From Mantis religiosa (lineage: Eukaryota; Arthropoda; Insecta; Mantodea; Mantidae), in the NCBI GenBank assembly GCA_030765055.1, contig CM060953.1, positions 178,910,709-178,974,708 on the forward strand: a DNA stretch of 64,000 nt, read 5' to 3'. Shown in pieces: positions 22,045 to 34,439 of this stretch. Positions within the stretch are counted from its first letter, which is position 1. Each line of letters begins with the position of its first letter. The notes under the pieces are model-generated. The model searched no databases, was not told the DNA's origin, and saw only the letters and a program-made list of their open reading frames with translations. The position numbers and the translations under genes are program-made.

Positions 22045-22606
22045 TACTATTGATGATCGGATATGGTGATAGGAGCAGGACCCAAGAGGAGCTTTGTGTC
22101 TTGCTTAACGAAGTGCATCCAGAACGAAGGATTACTCATTCTACGGTAAGCAAACTTTTGAAAAAAAATGCAATAAAACTGGAAAAATAAGGCAAAGTGT
22201 GGAAGGCCAAAATGAGTTACAGATGGTACTAAAGCCCTTGATGTTTTATTATCAGTGGAAGAAACCCCACATTTATCTCGTCGCCAGCACATTATGAAAG
22301 GCAGGTGGTGAATTAGTTAAACCATGAATTTACAGGAAGATAGATTGACAGAAGAGGAAGTACTGAATGGTCGCCAAGATCTCCTGACCAGAACCCCTTA
22401 CACTTTTTCTTGTGGGGATATTTGAAGTGGAGGGTTTATTAGCGCCGAAGTTTGCAGGTTAAAACGAAGATTTGGGCAGGAAATGCAGATGGTTAAGCAA
22501 ACTATGTTGCTGGAAATATTAACTAATTTGAAAGACAAAGTTTGACACTGTTTGGCAGTAAATGGAGGTCATTTTGAAAACCTTTCGAAGTGAATTCATC
22601 ATGTAT
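22045..22606 (+). pseudogene. IS630/Tc1-like transposase remnant, internally deleted
   Basis: The front part reads RTQEELCVLLNEVHPERRI followed by THSTVSKLLKK, an HTH linker typical of an insect Tc1-like family, then ALDVLLSVEE. After about 22290 it jumps to the region before the third catalytic motif (IDRRGSTEW) and SPRSPDQNPLHFFLWGYLK. It ends AVNGGHFENL. The portion with the first two catalytic Asp residues is missing. The mariner at 22609 inserted right after it. Confidence 0.75.
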
Positions 22607-22608
22607 TA

Positions 22609-23486
22609 CAAGAGCTGTTCAATAAAGAATGATCACATTTTTTTGACAACGTATCTCTACTCATCCTCATAATTTTGATGGTCCTTCTCAAAATAGTCTC
22701 CCCTGAATGCGATGCCATTGTCCCAGCGTTTCTGCCAGTCTTCAAAGACATGCTGGAAACCATTTTGTGAGAGATCCTACAAAATCGCCTCCGTAGCCTT
22801 CACCACTGCTTCTGATGATGGATAATGCCTCCCACGAAGGCGTTTCTTCAAGTTAGGGAATAGAAAAATAGTTACATGGGGCTAAATCCGGACTATAGGG
22901 AGGGTGAGAGATGCATTCACGTTGATTTTTGCAAGATATTCAGCAACAATGGCAATATGCGGCCGCGCATTATCGTGGTGCAGCATCCAGCCTGCTTCAT
23001 GGAAATGTGGTCCTTTGCGCCTGAAATTAACTTGCAATGATTTCAGGACATCCCTGTAGTATTGTCCAGCTACTGATGTGTGAGCAGGTACAACATGCTG
23101 ATAAACCATTCCATGAATATCAAAGAATGAAATGACCATAACTTTCCCAGTAGAAGCAACCACTTTTGCTTTTTGGGTGTTGGTGATGAAGGAGATTTCC
23201 ACACTGAGCTTTGATGTTTGCTCTCAGGATCAAAATGATGTAGCCAAGTTTCATCAGCAGTGATTACGTTTGAAAGGAACTCCTGATCTTCCTCTAACAT
23301 CAACTTTAACTGCATGTTACCTCCATTGCAGCGGTACTGAACATATCTGAACTTGCTTGGTTCTCACAAGCGGGAACCAGGAGTACCAACAATGAAACTA
23401 CTACGGCGTGTTTGTTTCACATTAAGCTAACAGAATGTAATAAGATTGGATTTTAGTGCGAAAAATTATGACCATAAAAAAGTTAT
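22609..23486 (-). mobile_element. mariner copy 2, internally deleted and end-truncated
   Basis: Near-identical to the mariner at 4784-6091. The left end begins CAAGAGCTGTTCAATAAA after TA. About 400 bases of the N-terminal transposase region are missing at 23316, where the DETW region is joined almost directly to the start-codon region. The last 30 or so bases, including the second inverted repeat, are absent. The remaining minus-strand frames keep VITADETWLHHFDPESKHQS and HHDNARPHIAIVAEYLAKIN in different frames. It keeps the Ser codon that is a stop in copy 1, so the two copies decayed independently. Confidence 0.9.
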
Positions 23487-24732
23487 GTACAACAGAGCAC
23501 CACTAATTTTGTTATGAACCTGTTTCTTGGTTTAAATTTCATGTGCTGTAATACGTCGTAATAAATATAAATTACAGTTCAAAAAAGCATTGGTAGTTGT
23601 ATGGATTGCATACTCTCTAGAGCACAAAATACGTGCAACTAAAAGCTTCCTTTATCATCAAACTATTTACTTACTTCACTTATATAGCAATGCACTATTT
23701 AACTTTATTGATAATAATTTCTCGAATCCTCATCACTGCAGCTCAAAATATCAACGTGTCTCTTCCATGTTTAACGCAAGCTATTTCGTGAGGATTTCTC
23801 GACAAGCCGAGACACTTGTTTATCGTACTACATCACAATATTTCACTCATCGGTCTCAATAACGAGACAAGCCAACGTTAAGTACAACGACAAATAATAT
23901 CGATCCAGAGAGTGTAATTCATGGAGATAAGAAGAAAACAAGAACAAAGGAAATGTTTGTGAAGCAACAAAGGCAGCCACATCAATACAACAGTCTCTCT
24001 TTAATGTGGTTTTGGCAAAGACCTCTTCGCTCACGCTATTTGCGGCAATGAAACTATCAAAGTCGGCTGCGGCCCTCAGCACTAAAAGAAGTTGTTATCG
24101 CTGCTTCAATATTTGTTCAAACTTTTATCACGTTACACCCATCCCTTCTCTCAGAACACATCTAATCTTTCCCTTATGACTTTTAGTTTAAATATGTGCC
24201 CAGACCGACACACACAGATGTTTGTGGGCTTTAACGAGGTCTGCACTTTTTGTGTGCTAAGATTTTGTCTATCTCTTAAGGGAAGTCGTCCAAAAACAAA
24301 AGCACTTCACAGGCTATTCCAAGAAAACACAGATATGACTCATTTGGCATTAAAATATCTTAAATATGGCTACTTAAATTAAAATTCTACAGCTAATTTT
24401 TGAGAAAATCAAAATGTTTCATGTAAAAACAGTGAAGAAATAAGAGCAGAGATTGGAACAAATGAATGAAGAACGTACAGAGAACTTCTGTAAGTATTGG
24501 AAAGACATTTAGACACAATGGGTGAAAACTGATTACCTAAGAAGCCAGTTACCTAATTGCAAACTACGGGGTAAACAAAAGAAAGTAGCCCATGTGAGGC
24601 GGAAACTCCCTCCAGCTCAAAAATAATTATTATATAATTATTTATACGTTATCTATATATTATTTATCTATAATAATTATTATATATGGTTTAATGCGTA
24701 TGTTATTTTTCTTATACATGTATACATCTAAA
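23487..24732. other. no recognisable gene
   Basis: Contains a 90-codon plus-strand ORF (23590-23862) and a 96-codon one (24092-24382) with no recognisable domains, and an AT-only stretch near 24620-24690. No feature is supported. Confidence 0.45.
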
Positions 24733-25392
24733 ATGTTCGCGGCTTGCATGACAGCTTAAGTTCTCCTGAGGGAGATTTTATGACTCTGTTTACCAGTAAT
24801 AATTGTCCGCGGACACTAAGGATAGCACTCTTTTCTATGAGTTCAAGGTCCCAGAAAAGCGTCTGTTTTTGGAGAAAGTTTGACCAATAGGGAAACAAAT
24901 AGACCTCAGCAGATATTTTAGCGGCCTATCATAAGGCAGAACGCCACCCACGCTACGTATAGCGCGAAAATACGGCCAATAGTGTTTCAGATGAGCTGAC
25001 GCCACGGGGAGGCTGAGTTATGTATAAATATCTGGCAAAATGCTTAGTAACCCCCATTTGCCGATATAGAGTGACACGGGAAATCTGCGCTACTCGCGAT
25101 TAGATTATCGCGCCCAAAATGGCCCGTAGATTCCGCGTGTGAGTAACAAGGGCAAGTAAAATCCGAGAGCGAGGGCAATAATTCGGAATGCCACCTGAAG
25201 GTATTATTCGTTCCTCTGGAGCCTGAAATCCGAGGACATCAGCCGACTGACATCATCAGACTGTGTCTGGCAGTTATGCACGTTAGTAACAGAAAATAAA
25301 CGGTGTCTATTACATTTCTTCGAAGTAAGATTCGAGCTTTCCGACCTGTCCATTCAACCCTGGATCTCTGGAACCTGTAGCCAATCCGGCAC
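24733..25392 (+). repeat. possible LTR
   Basis: It begins TGTTCGCGGC, has a TATA-like TGTATAAATATC near 25021 and a polyadenylation-like AATAAA near 25295, and could end at a CA near 25392. No target duplication or second copy supports it, so this is a weak call. Confidence 0.28.
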
Positions 25393-26084
25393 ATATAATG
25401 CTCCTGCCTTTAGTAAGTTCCTGACACAGCCGACGTACCCAATATCACAAAATCATTTAATAACGTCGGAGAAAACAGCAGAAGCCAAAAGCCGCCACTT
25501 TGAGGGAGGACCTCAAAGCGCGCCCTGTAACTTTGCGGAGGCTCTTGAGACCAGCTGACAGTGTAACAGCCGCATGACGCAGGCCAGAGCCGGCCAACCC
25601 GACTGCAAGGCAGAGAGGTTGGCGATCATCTAACCGGTACAGAGGTGATGTGGTCAGCATCGTACCCCCAATCGGAAAGTTGGCTTTCTTGAGCAGGGTT
25701 TGCTACCTAGCATAGCTACTCAATTTCTTCACAATGCTGAGTGGGCACCGGTTCTATACCCAGGACTTACAAATCCGCACTCCCGAAATGTAGGGTCGAT
25801 CACGGGAGCATTCTGTGGCAGGAAACAAGGGCCAAACGCTCTAGCCTGCGATGCCATGGCACAGGACTAACGAAAGTCAGGCTGTGATGCAGCGATCACT
25901 TCTAGTGAGTCTGGTGTTCAATTCGTATGAGTAATAACGTACTTAGTGGTATAGTGGTATAGTTGCCTGGTATGACGAGAATTGCCTCACTTCTCTGCAT
26001 GGTGTGCTTCCATGCGTGACCATGTGTGTAACAAGTTGAAGCAAGTAGATACCAACAGAAACGAAAAACAAATTCTTGTAACGG
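25393..26084. other. no recognisable gene
   Basis: GC content is somewhat higher than in the surroundings. No domain was recognised in the 67-codon minus-strand ORF at 25457-25660. Confidence 0.4.
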
Positions 26085-27285
26085 TTGCTTGCTTTAGGCC
26101 CCGAGGATTGAAAATATTTAAATATGTTTAAATATGTGGTTTAGGAATCAATATGATCATGTTAGGATAAGCAAGAAAAGAAATTGTTAAAATCTTTACG
26201 TCATGAGATGACGCTACATGTAAATGAAATAATGTTAATGTTTTATGATTGGAACAAAGTTATTTTAATTATCTTGGCTTTATTGTGTCATATACCAGTA
26301 ATAGAGATATACAAAAAATAAACAAATTCCGAACAATATGTGGCACAATAATAAATAACTTTTAAAAATTGTAATCGTCAAACTTTGTTAAAACTGTATA
26401 AAATAATGACGATCCCAGCCCTGCTTTATGGGTGTGAAAACTGGGTCTTGACTATCTCACAACAGAAGAAAGTGGAGGCTGCTGAGATGAAATTTCTGAG
26501 ACAGGTGGCAGGTTATAGACTCATAGACAAGAAAAGAAATGAGGATATTAGAAGAGAATTGTAAATTCAGAGTCTAAATGAAACAATCATTGCATACAGG
26601 CAAAAATGCCAAGATCATGCGCAGAGAATGACCGAAGACCGTACACCACATATAGTATACAAGTATAAACCTGTAGGTAGAAGAAATGTTGGCAGTCCAC
26701 GAATGAGATGGTCCGATCAATTTCCTTGAAGTAGGATCGGGCCAAAATGCTTATACCGTGATGATGTTTTATGATTGGTAGTTTTAAAAATGAGATTATG
26801 TAATGTGTGACGTGGACCAGTAAGTTTGATTGGTAGTGATGGCAACGAGTGAAGGAAAAATCAATAATTTTGGTTAAACAGCTAGGAAAGAAAGCGTCTT
26901 TCGATTGCGTAACGTCGAAGAGAACAGAAGTGTTGTGGATTGTGGAATATTAAAAAAAAAAAAATGGCATAAGTAGCACAATTAAATCACAAGTTTGGAT
27001 TTTTATGAATTAAACAAAATTTACCTATTTCTATGTCTATTTAACTAAATAATTCTTTTGCTTACGATCAGGCCTGAGAAAAGGCTTCTCATGTAACGAC
27101 TGAAGCTACACAGAAGATTTTAGATACATCTGAGTGCCAGATTGGTCTGAGAAGAATCTGCAGCGCGTGGTTTCTTCGTCAATTTCTTCCCAGGGAGCTG
27201 AATACAACCCACGATCTCAGGCGCAACACGGGACGAGTGCAGGTGAGGATAATCCCGTCCTACATCTTCACCAGAAAAATCCCAC
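26085..27285 (+). repeat. interspersed repeat family X, copy B (with LINE insertion)
   Basis: Co-linear with copy A at 12475-14025, starting TGTAACGG and ending near CCTACATCTTC. It is interrupted by the LINE at 26253-26763, whereas copy A is interrupted elsewhere. The two copies together define the uninterrupted sequence of about 750 bp. No ORF of substance is present. Confidence 0.75.
26253..26763 (+). pseudogene. 5'-truncated LINE with 15-bp target duplication
   Basis: The 511-bp insert is flanked by perfect copies of ATGTTTTATGATTGG (26238-26252 and 26764-26778). It encodes the end of a LINE polymerase. The frame includes TIPALLYGCENWVLT, then VEAAEMKFLRQVAGYR, KRNEDIRREL, a stop, and GRRNVGSPRMRWSDQF. 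The 3' end is TGATG without poly(A), as in some RTE/CR1-type LINEs. It is related to the LINE split at 6294-7640. Three or more stops make it inactive. Confidence 0.88.
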
Positions 27286-27341
27286 TACATTCTGATACAT
27301 TTTATTCACATTCACATGCCTTTCTCCGGTGACTTGGTAAT

Positions 27342-27718
27342 GTCACCGCGGTGTGACGCTACCAATCGGCCTCCGGGATTAGCGCATATATGCTTGGTTA
27401 CCTAGGCTTAGGTACTGTTAATGGCTGGAATTTCTCAGAACAATAACAACTGTGTGCTATATCTCCCGGTCCAGAAGATTCGTTTTACCAGTTTATAGTA
27501 GGCTCCATTCGCATCTGAAGCCTTTATAAAGGAGCTGACCAAGATCTAGCAACAGTTATCAGTTCTTACTGTCACTCAATTCAGTTTGGTTTCGAGTCGA
27601 CGGGGTAGTCGTATTTACTACGAATCAGCGCAACAATATGAAGCGTAACCTGGCACCAGCTTGACACCTAAGTGAAAAATAAACTGCATTTAGTACAGCT
27701 AGTGTTTTCATTTGTTAC
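27342..27718 (+). repeat. possible solo LTR with core promoter
   Basis: Begins TGTCACCGCG and ends ATTTGTTACA. Inside are TATAAA at 27535, an arthropod initiator-like TCAGTT at 27559 and a polyadenylation-like AATAAA near 27681. This layout matches the better supported LTR at 28064. The flanking bases (GTAA left, GTAT right) differ by one, so the boundaries are uncertain. Confidence 0.4.
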
Positions 27719-28063
27719 AGTATCGAAATTTAATATCTTCCACGTATGCAACAGGATTGTACATCCACGCAAAAGTATTCTTTATGTTGAAATGATTAAA
27801 CTTTCTCTCAAAAATGACTAACAATTTGGATTAAAATGTCACATGCCGAAATCATTAATCTTGAATTATCTGTGAACAGTTTGCAAAGCTCTCTTCATTG
27901 TAAGTGAACATTGTTTAATTTTGAATAAGTATAAAACCATATGGGGTGGACAACAGTTTACTGCGCAAAATACGTAAATTTGATTAAAGCGTATAATATG
28001 AAAAACAACAATTTCTTGCAAATGGCGAGGATTTTACGAGGGTTGCCATAAATTTTAGGATAG

Positions 28064-28560
28064 TGTCACCCGAACGTCGGAACTCCCGATAGAACCGGCC
28101 GGCAGCAGGGTAGCAGGAGACGGGAAACATTCGACCACGCCTACCCATCTGTCTTGTAGCGGTAACGAGGGGGATGCTTGGAAAAACATCGTTAGCCATC
28201 TCTTTCCCCCTCTTTGACGTCTAGAACCTGCAGGATGATTCACCGAATCGCGAGACTTCAAGAAACAGCGATATCCCTATAAAAAGGGGGCTGCAGTTGG
28301 CGAGTGAGTTCAGTTCTTGGCGAGCAGCGTAGGAGCGCCGTGCTAGTGTACGGACGAGAAGACTGTGTACGTGCATCGGAGGAGGGTACGTAATTGCGAG
28401 AGCAAAGTGGAACTGTAACGGACGAACTGGTGAATCGTAATTGTGTGCATTACGCAATTCTGTGTAATTGGCAAGTGTTCAACTGTAAGTCGGTGGAAAT
28501 AAAGAACATTTTGAGTTTGTGCAATTGGACTTTTAATTTCACGAGCCCACAAAGTCACAA
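28064..28560 (+). repeat. solo LTR with 4-bp target duplication
   Basis: The 497-bp sequence starts TGTCAC and ends GTCACA, flanked by ATAG on both sides (28060-28063 and 28561-28564). A 4-bp duplication fits Gypsy-type elements. The end segment GGACTTTTAATTTCACGAGC matches the ends of the LTRs at 35531 and 6478. AATAAA at 28498-28503 is the probable polyadenylation signal. No internal retrotransposon region adjoins, so it is a solo LTR left by recombination. Confidence 0.87.
28278..28315 (+). promoter_or_regulatory. LTR core promoter: TATA box and initiator
   Basis: TATAAAAA at 28278 is followed 32 bases later by TCAGTT at 28310, the arthropod initiator consensus. The LTRs at 27342 and 62568 show a similar TATA layout. 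Confidence 0.6.
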
Positions 28561-28564
28561 TAGA

Positions 28565-29218
28565 TACACATTTCTTTATGTATAGGCATATGAATTGTTT
28601 TTTAATCTTTTTTTAAATTTGTAATTTGTAATTTATTTCTCATCTTTCCTTTTACATCATCAAATGAAAATACAAAATCAAGATTACAATTATAAAATTC
28701 ATACTGGAAAACGTCATATATTCCTAAATCCTGAAAATCCTACCATGTTGCCAGCCATTGAATAATAATTCGGTCCCCATACACCTAACCCTAGGTTTCG
28801 TTCATTGGAGACCCTCTACTCCTTTTTACACATTTTGCCATTTCACCTATTCTACTCTACATTTTTCTCTTAATTGTTCATAGCCATCTCTCTTTAACTT
28901 TCCCTAAATAATTCTCTATATTTCTCTTGTTCTTTCCCCTTTTACTGACATTTTTCTAATTACTACTTCGCCCCCCAAATTGCCCCATTTACGTAGCCAG
29001 GCCTACTCTCTCCAATACAATATAATAAGGAACAGTTAAGAAAGATGACTTCAAGTTACCGATACTACTCAAATCAAAACAGACTGTAGGCAGGTAAAAT
29101 CTCGGATGGAGGTAATTTCTAATCTGCGATCGTGCTACCTGTAGTACAGTGACAGTACAACTTTACATTCTTCAGTACAGCTTGAAAAGTCCTCTTTTTG
29201 ATCATATATCTTAAAAAG
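28565..29218. other. no recognisable feature
   Basis: AT-rich non-coding sequence to the right of the solo LTR. Confidence 0.5.
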
Positions 29219-29872
29219 CTATATTTTAATAAAAAAATATGAGCAATTTTTATAAAAATAAAAAATTAGCCATATCTTTGTAAAAGGTGGTCTGAGATGA
29301 GATTTTGAAAATTGTGCTGCAGCTCTAGAAGATGCTGGATTTAAAATGCCAAATGGGTTATTCACAGATGGACATATCTTTATTATTTGGGAGAGCTCAA
29401 AACGTGTGTATCCTATATTAAATTGCACTCCATATCGAAGTTTTTGATGAAATGCAACAGTCCCTCCGCTAAGATTTGAAGAAAGTAAAAAAGTCTGGAC
29501 ATACATTCCCATTTCCCATAAAATCCTCGGAAAGCGCTCAGCCACACAAGCCAACGGTCGGGGTCCACGAGTACATGTGTGAGATGCTGTATCGACAGTG
29601 GGTTGCCATGCAAAGCAAATAAAACACAGAGTAGCAAGAAGAAGGCCTAAGGTTGTGTGCCAGGAGAGTGCTCTGGTCACAAAGTGAAGTGGTTGAAGAG
29701 TACGCACTCCCGCACTCACTCGTCTTTGTGCGTGCTGGTAGAGCAAACTCGACCGCCACAGAAATACGCGGCCTGCGGCATCTCTGACATGCATACTGCA
29801 TCCGCTTTGGGTGCGTCTATTGTCTGCAGCAGAATCAACTCCTTTCATAACATCTCCACTGTCTAGCGACAT
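29219..29872 (-). CDS. unassigned 217-codon ORF, probably chance
   Basis: The longest non-repeat frame in the middle of the window. It starts MSLDSGDVMKG and has one hydrophobic stretch (LGLLLATLCFICFAW, about residues 95-110), but no recognisable domain. The C-terminal third is rich in Lys, Phe and Tyr from AT-rich DNA and looks non-coding. No splice sites, promoter or second copy were found. I list it only because of its length. Confidence 0.12.
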   Translation of the reverse strand: MSLDSGDVMKGVDSAADNRRTQSGCSMHVRDAAGRVFLWRSSLLYQHAQRRVSAGVRTLQPLHFVTRALSWHTTLGLLLATLCFICFAWQPTVDTASHTCTRGPRPLACVAERFPRILWEMGMYVQTFLLSSNLSGGTVAFHQKLRYGVQFNIGYTRFELSQIIKICPSVNNPFGILNPASSRAAAQFSKSHLRPPFTKIWLIFYFYKNCSYFFIKI

Positions 29873-31690
29873 ATGCAGATCGTATTTGGGATTGTTTTGT
29901 TGGTATTCTTGACTTAGAATTAGTTTCTGACAGTTATACGAAATCAGTGGCGGCTAAACCATGAATGCCAACATAAGTGATAACATTACTTTGCGGGTTT
30001 CTTTTTATATAGCTACCGTTAACATCCTTTAATAAGTGACTAAATGTACTAAGCGCCACCTACAATGGTAATGCGGAACTAATCATATCCTCTGACTAAG
30101 AAGCTTAGCTGACCCTTTCCTCAAGCAAATATCAAGTTTGTATAAAATTTACAAATAAATTGCCGAACAACGTATAAACTTACCATATTCTCGTAGCTAC
30201 CTTGCGTTTCCACACACATGAAATAAATCCGCCACACTTTTCTTTAAATAGTAATGGTTATCACACTAAACGAACTGCAAGGAAAACAGAAAAGATTCAT
30301 TTTGACTTTACATCCATATGAACATCTCTTTTTCCGTAAATGTCCAATTAATTCTTACGCACGCCATGTTTTTGTTTCAGATATTGTCGTGCAAATCAGA
30401 AACAGGTTTTCTCATATATTTCGCGTTTGCCTTGTCTACTAAGTGTAGATAATGTAGAAAATGGGCTAGTTAAAAAGTTAAGTTTATTATTATTAGTTAC
30501 ACAAATATCATCACATACACTTGAGTCTGTTGTGTTCCCAGCAGAAGCAAACTTATCTTCTAATTGTCCGCTGTAAATTGCAGGTAACATTAGAAAATAA
30601 AGATACATTTTTAAGTTTGAACAAGCGGGAATGACGAATTTGATATAAAGCATCATTTTCCGCTAACCTTTTCATTGCACACTTTTACAGTTATTGATAA
30701 GTGGCTTATTTTTCATTTCTCAATATAAATATTCATCTTTGTGTGGGTGCAATTGGTACTAGTGATTGGCATGTGCTGCCAACGATAGGCGTGCCAGCAA
30801 ATACCGCGACGGATTCCTCCATCACTTTGCTGCACCACTCCCCGCTAATGTCAAGTCATTGTGAAGAAACACGTAATTCCGTGCCAGACTCCACATAGCA
30901 CCAATCCACAGAACAGTAATATAATAGTGCTCAGACTGCGAACTTATGGTAACTTCTTTCAACTTCCGTGGTTTTTAGTTGAGATAGAAGACACTTCAGT
31001 GTGTCTTGAACAATAGTAAGCATGGTCGCATTAGAAGTGCTCAAATAATTTAAAATTGTATTTCCGCCCCATTTAAGGCACTGCCATGGCACGCAGGCAC
31101 TACTCCCGGGGCCCTCTATGTGACAGAATGCACAGAAGTTTAGTGCAGTAAATGCGAAAAATACCATGTAAAATAAATGGTAATTCCGTTTTATGAGAAT
31201 TTTTGAAGACCTAATAGCATTGCTTGTTTCAGTCACACCGGATGAAATGTCTGCGCTCCCCCCCCCCCCCCCCGTATGCCGCTTAATGTCTCGGGTCATA
31301 TTGGAACACCTAGGAACAGTTGCCCACTTAGACACTTGAAAGTCAAAGAAGTACTTTTAGCGGTATATCACATTAATTAAAAGCAGAATACTCGAGGTTT
31401 ATGGAGGATAATTTAAATGCAACCATTATGGAATCTGAGGAACAAGCAGAAAGTTTACATACAGCGTCAAGTTACTGTAAAGAAGTCAAGGAAACAGTAC
31501 AAAATAGTACAGAGTGATTTATATACAAATGACACATCTCTTTCTTTAAATATTCCGTTGGAAATTCATTCAGTGACCCAATTTTAGCACCAAATTAAGC
31601 AGGATGTTCTGGAGTTTCGTTTCCTCGTCACTAGATGCGCAGATGTTTATGTCTTATTCCTAATTGCTATTGTTGGCAGCTGTTTTCGTC
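29873..31690. other. no recognisable gene; C16 run
   Basis: Mostly AT-rich. A run of 16 cytosines lies at 31258-31273, a likely slippage site. Short ORFs at 30701 and 30931-31335 show no domain. Confidence 0.45.
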
Positions 31691-31707
31691 ATTTTGTTTC
31701 AGTCAAC

Positions 31708-32555
31708 TTGAAAATACAGTACTTATTAAATCAAAGACTCTTCCTTGTGAAGCAATACTGGATTATGAATTCAATTACAGCTACTCAAAGGCCCCAGAGA
31801 GGAATTGGTGTTTGGAATCCTCCCAAAAGAAACACAATACTGGGACTGGTAAACAAATTGGAAACAACTGGATCTCTGGTGAGTGAAGAAGGCAAGCATC
31901 GTTCATCAAGGCTTCCCAGGGTTGTTGACGTAAGAGCACGACTGTAGCGGTCATCGAAAAATGATTAAGACGTTTGCTGCAGGTGACAGGGTACACCTAC
32001 TCAATGTGCCAGAGAGCTGAGAAAAGTGCAGACCTAAAGCCATATAGGGGTGCGGTTGTTCATCAGCTACAGGAACCAGATAAGGATAAAATATTGAATT
32101 GCTGTCGTTGATTTCAGACGTTCATTGTGTAAAATCTTGCCATGCTGTCCATCACATGGTTCACAGGTGAAGCTTGGTTCAATTTATCCGGTTATGTGAA
32201 CTCACAAAGGGCCATCGAAAATCCACGTTATCCATGAAGCACCTATGTACTCGGCTAAAATTGGAGTTTGAACAGTGCGGCCAATTTTTAACCAGACTGT
32301 AAACACTGCAAGTACCGACTTATTTTCATGGAGTTTCTTGAGCAACTGGACCTTGTAGAGCTAGAGGATATTTTTCTTTCTGGGGTTACTAAAAGACAAG
32401 GTTTATGCCACACGTCCCCAGACATTGGACGACCTGAAGCACAACATGACATATTGACAACAGAGTCCTCAAACGAGTGGCCAGTAACTGGAACGACGTG
32501 TTGAGTTGTGCCTTATGCAGGATGGAGGACATTATCAACATTTATTATAGAGGTA
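31708..32555 (+). pseudogene. Tc1/mariner-type transposase remnant, catalytic core deleted
   Basis: The N-terminal part reads QRLFLVKQYWIMNSITATQR, then NTILGLVNKLETTGSLVSEE and GKHRSSRLP, an HTH-containing region. After frameshifts come FIVxxLAMLSITWFTGEAW (first motif, Asp to Gly) and NPRYPxxAPM. The sequence then jumps from LVELED to FFFLGLLKDKVYATRPQTLD and ends LMQDGGHYQHL. The segment with the second and third catalytic motifs is missing. The family is the one whose second motif survives in the foldback at 16992-17673. Confidence 0.8.
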
Positions 32556-33490
32556 AATAAGCTCCTAAAATTCTTCTACATTTTAGGTGTAATAAGTTGT
32601 CTCTAGCACAATTTGTTTGGAAACAATTAATGAAAGACATGTGTCAGATCTATATAAATCACTGTATAAGTGTATATATATAACATATTTCTTCTATGAT
32701 GTACGATAACACTAATTATATTGAAAATGGGATGTTAGCATCTTTTAAAGTAATCAATTCTACAGTCAACAAGCCTGTTTACCAACGATAGAGCTGCTTC
32801 ATGTTACAGTTTCTTCTCCAAATTAAATTTTTTTTACCCTATTTCATCGTTTTATTATTCTCATAGCCTTCTTTATGCATACTTTCTTTTCTAGTTCAAC
32901 ATGTCAGCATGATGCCAGGCAGAAACAAGTGACTATCACAGCCGCACTCAACATCAGATACCAAGTAGACAGAAAGAGTCATAACCTATAACCTAAAATT
33001 AGTCTATAACCAACGTTTGGCATGCGTTTTCAAATCAGTTTCCCTTATTGCTCGCAAGATCAAATCTAACTTAGAATTCACATCATGAATATTTGATTTT
33101 GTTATTTTAATGCTTGTAGTTTTATGGTATACTACAGTTTTGTTAAATGTCACGTTCTTATTGACGACCGTAGCTTCGTTCTGTGTTATTGATGAAAAGT
33201 CTCACATAGATATTGTATATATAAAATAATATTGTAATATACATCTTCCTTCTTCTTTTACTTTTTGTTCTGTGTAGATTTTTAGAGACGTGAATTGGAA
33301 ATAAGAAAGATTACCAATGTAATGGCAGTTTTGAAGGAAAACAATGAACACCCCGATTAGGTGCTGATTTCAGTTTACATATTTGCACATTATTTTTAAA
33401 AGAAAAACTTTCAATCAATTTTGCAGTACAAATGTACTTGAATCGAATTTTCACATATTGTAGCATTGTCAAGGATTCCACTTTTATATC
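32556..33490. other. no recognisable feature
   Basis: AT-rich non-coding sequence. Confidence 0.5.
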
Positions 33491-33496
33491 TATACT

Positions 33497-33700
33497 ATAG
33501 GTGCTAGCATGTCTGCCTCACGTTCAAGAGGTCCCGATTTCGAATCTAGGACAGGCTGGGTTATCTGGATGACATTTTTCCGGTGTTTTAACTTGTCCTG
33601 AAAGATGAATGTCGAGTAAGTCTAAACTCTATGGATCCTGGGCTCATTTGAGCACAATTTCACCACCACCGGGAGGTTGGGGTCAAAGATTGCTTACATG
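33497..33700 (+). repeat. SINE family B
   Basis: A diverged tRNA-derived head with CCTCACGTTCAAGAGGTCCC and a degraded box B (ATTTCGAATCT), followed by the family body with CTGAAAGATGAATGTCGAGT and GGGCTCATTTGAGCA. Other copies lie at 34440, 45440, 45845 and 55855. Confidence 0.8.
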
Positions 33701-34439
33701 AAGATGGACTCTGTGTACAACAGAAAAGTAACACTGTGTATTAACGCCTAATGCACAAAACAAATAATTTGCCTGCTCCAAAACTGAAGGGGTTAAGAGA
33801 ATAAAGATTTAATGACGCACTAGTAATGAACAACATTAAAAGGGGGTACGGTTCCAGTCATTCTGGCGCTAGGCTAATGGCCTTTTCCGCCTGCTTCCGT
33901 TTCATCTTGTGTAACAACAGCTGGATCTGTTTCGACAATGAAGGATGTTCCAGCAACTCCCCCGAGGGATTCTCCAGCCGCACGAAAGCATTATACAAAT
34001 AGCCCTCTCCCCGTTTCACCTTGCAGCAGCATATGGAAACATGTCTGGAGGGGTAGGTCTAATTTAGAACTACATCCTTCATGTTTATTTTCGTCTTCCT
34101 CAACTCACAATATTGATTACCAATCAACAGGTCCTAAACTTATGTACACATCAGGCTTGTTGAAGGGTGCCTTTGTCTGCTACAGACGCTTTGTAAGGAC
34201 CCGATAGAGTTATAGCTTTTTAACTGAGAAGATTTGTCTTTCTCTGTGCAACGCACATGCCAAATGATCTTTGAAAACTGTCCTTTCCTATCGCTTTACG
34301 AGACTTTATTTTCCATTGAAACTATAGGACAAACAGGGACATCTGAATCCATAGAAAGTTGCCCTAATCGATCGATAAATCTTGGCTTAGTTAGATAAAC
34401 TGCTGCATATCTCTGATCTTATTTCTTAAATTTAAGTCA
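33701..34439. other. no recognisable gene
   Basis: An 89-codon plus-strand ORF at 33938-34207 has no recognisable domain. Nothing else is supported. Confidence 0.4.

Noticed and set aside
29219..29872. 217-codon ORF as a host membrane protein
   Set aside because: Only one hydrophobic stretch, AT-driven C-terminus, no domain and no splice or promoter context; listed only at very low confidence.
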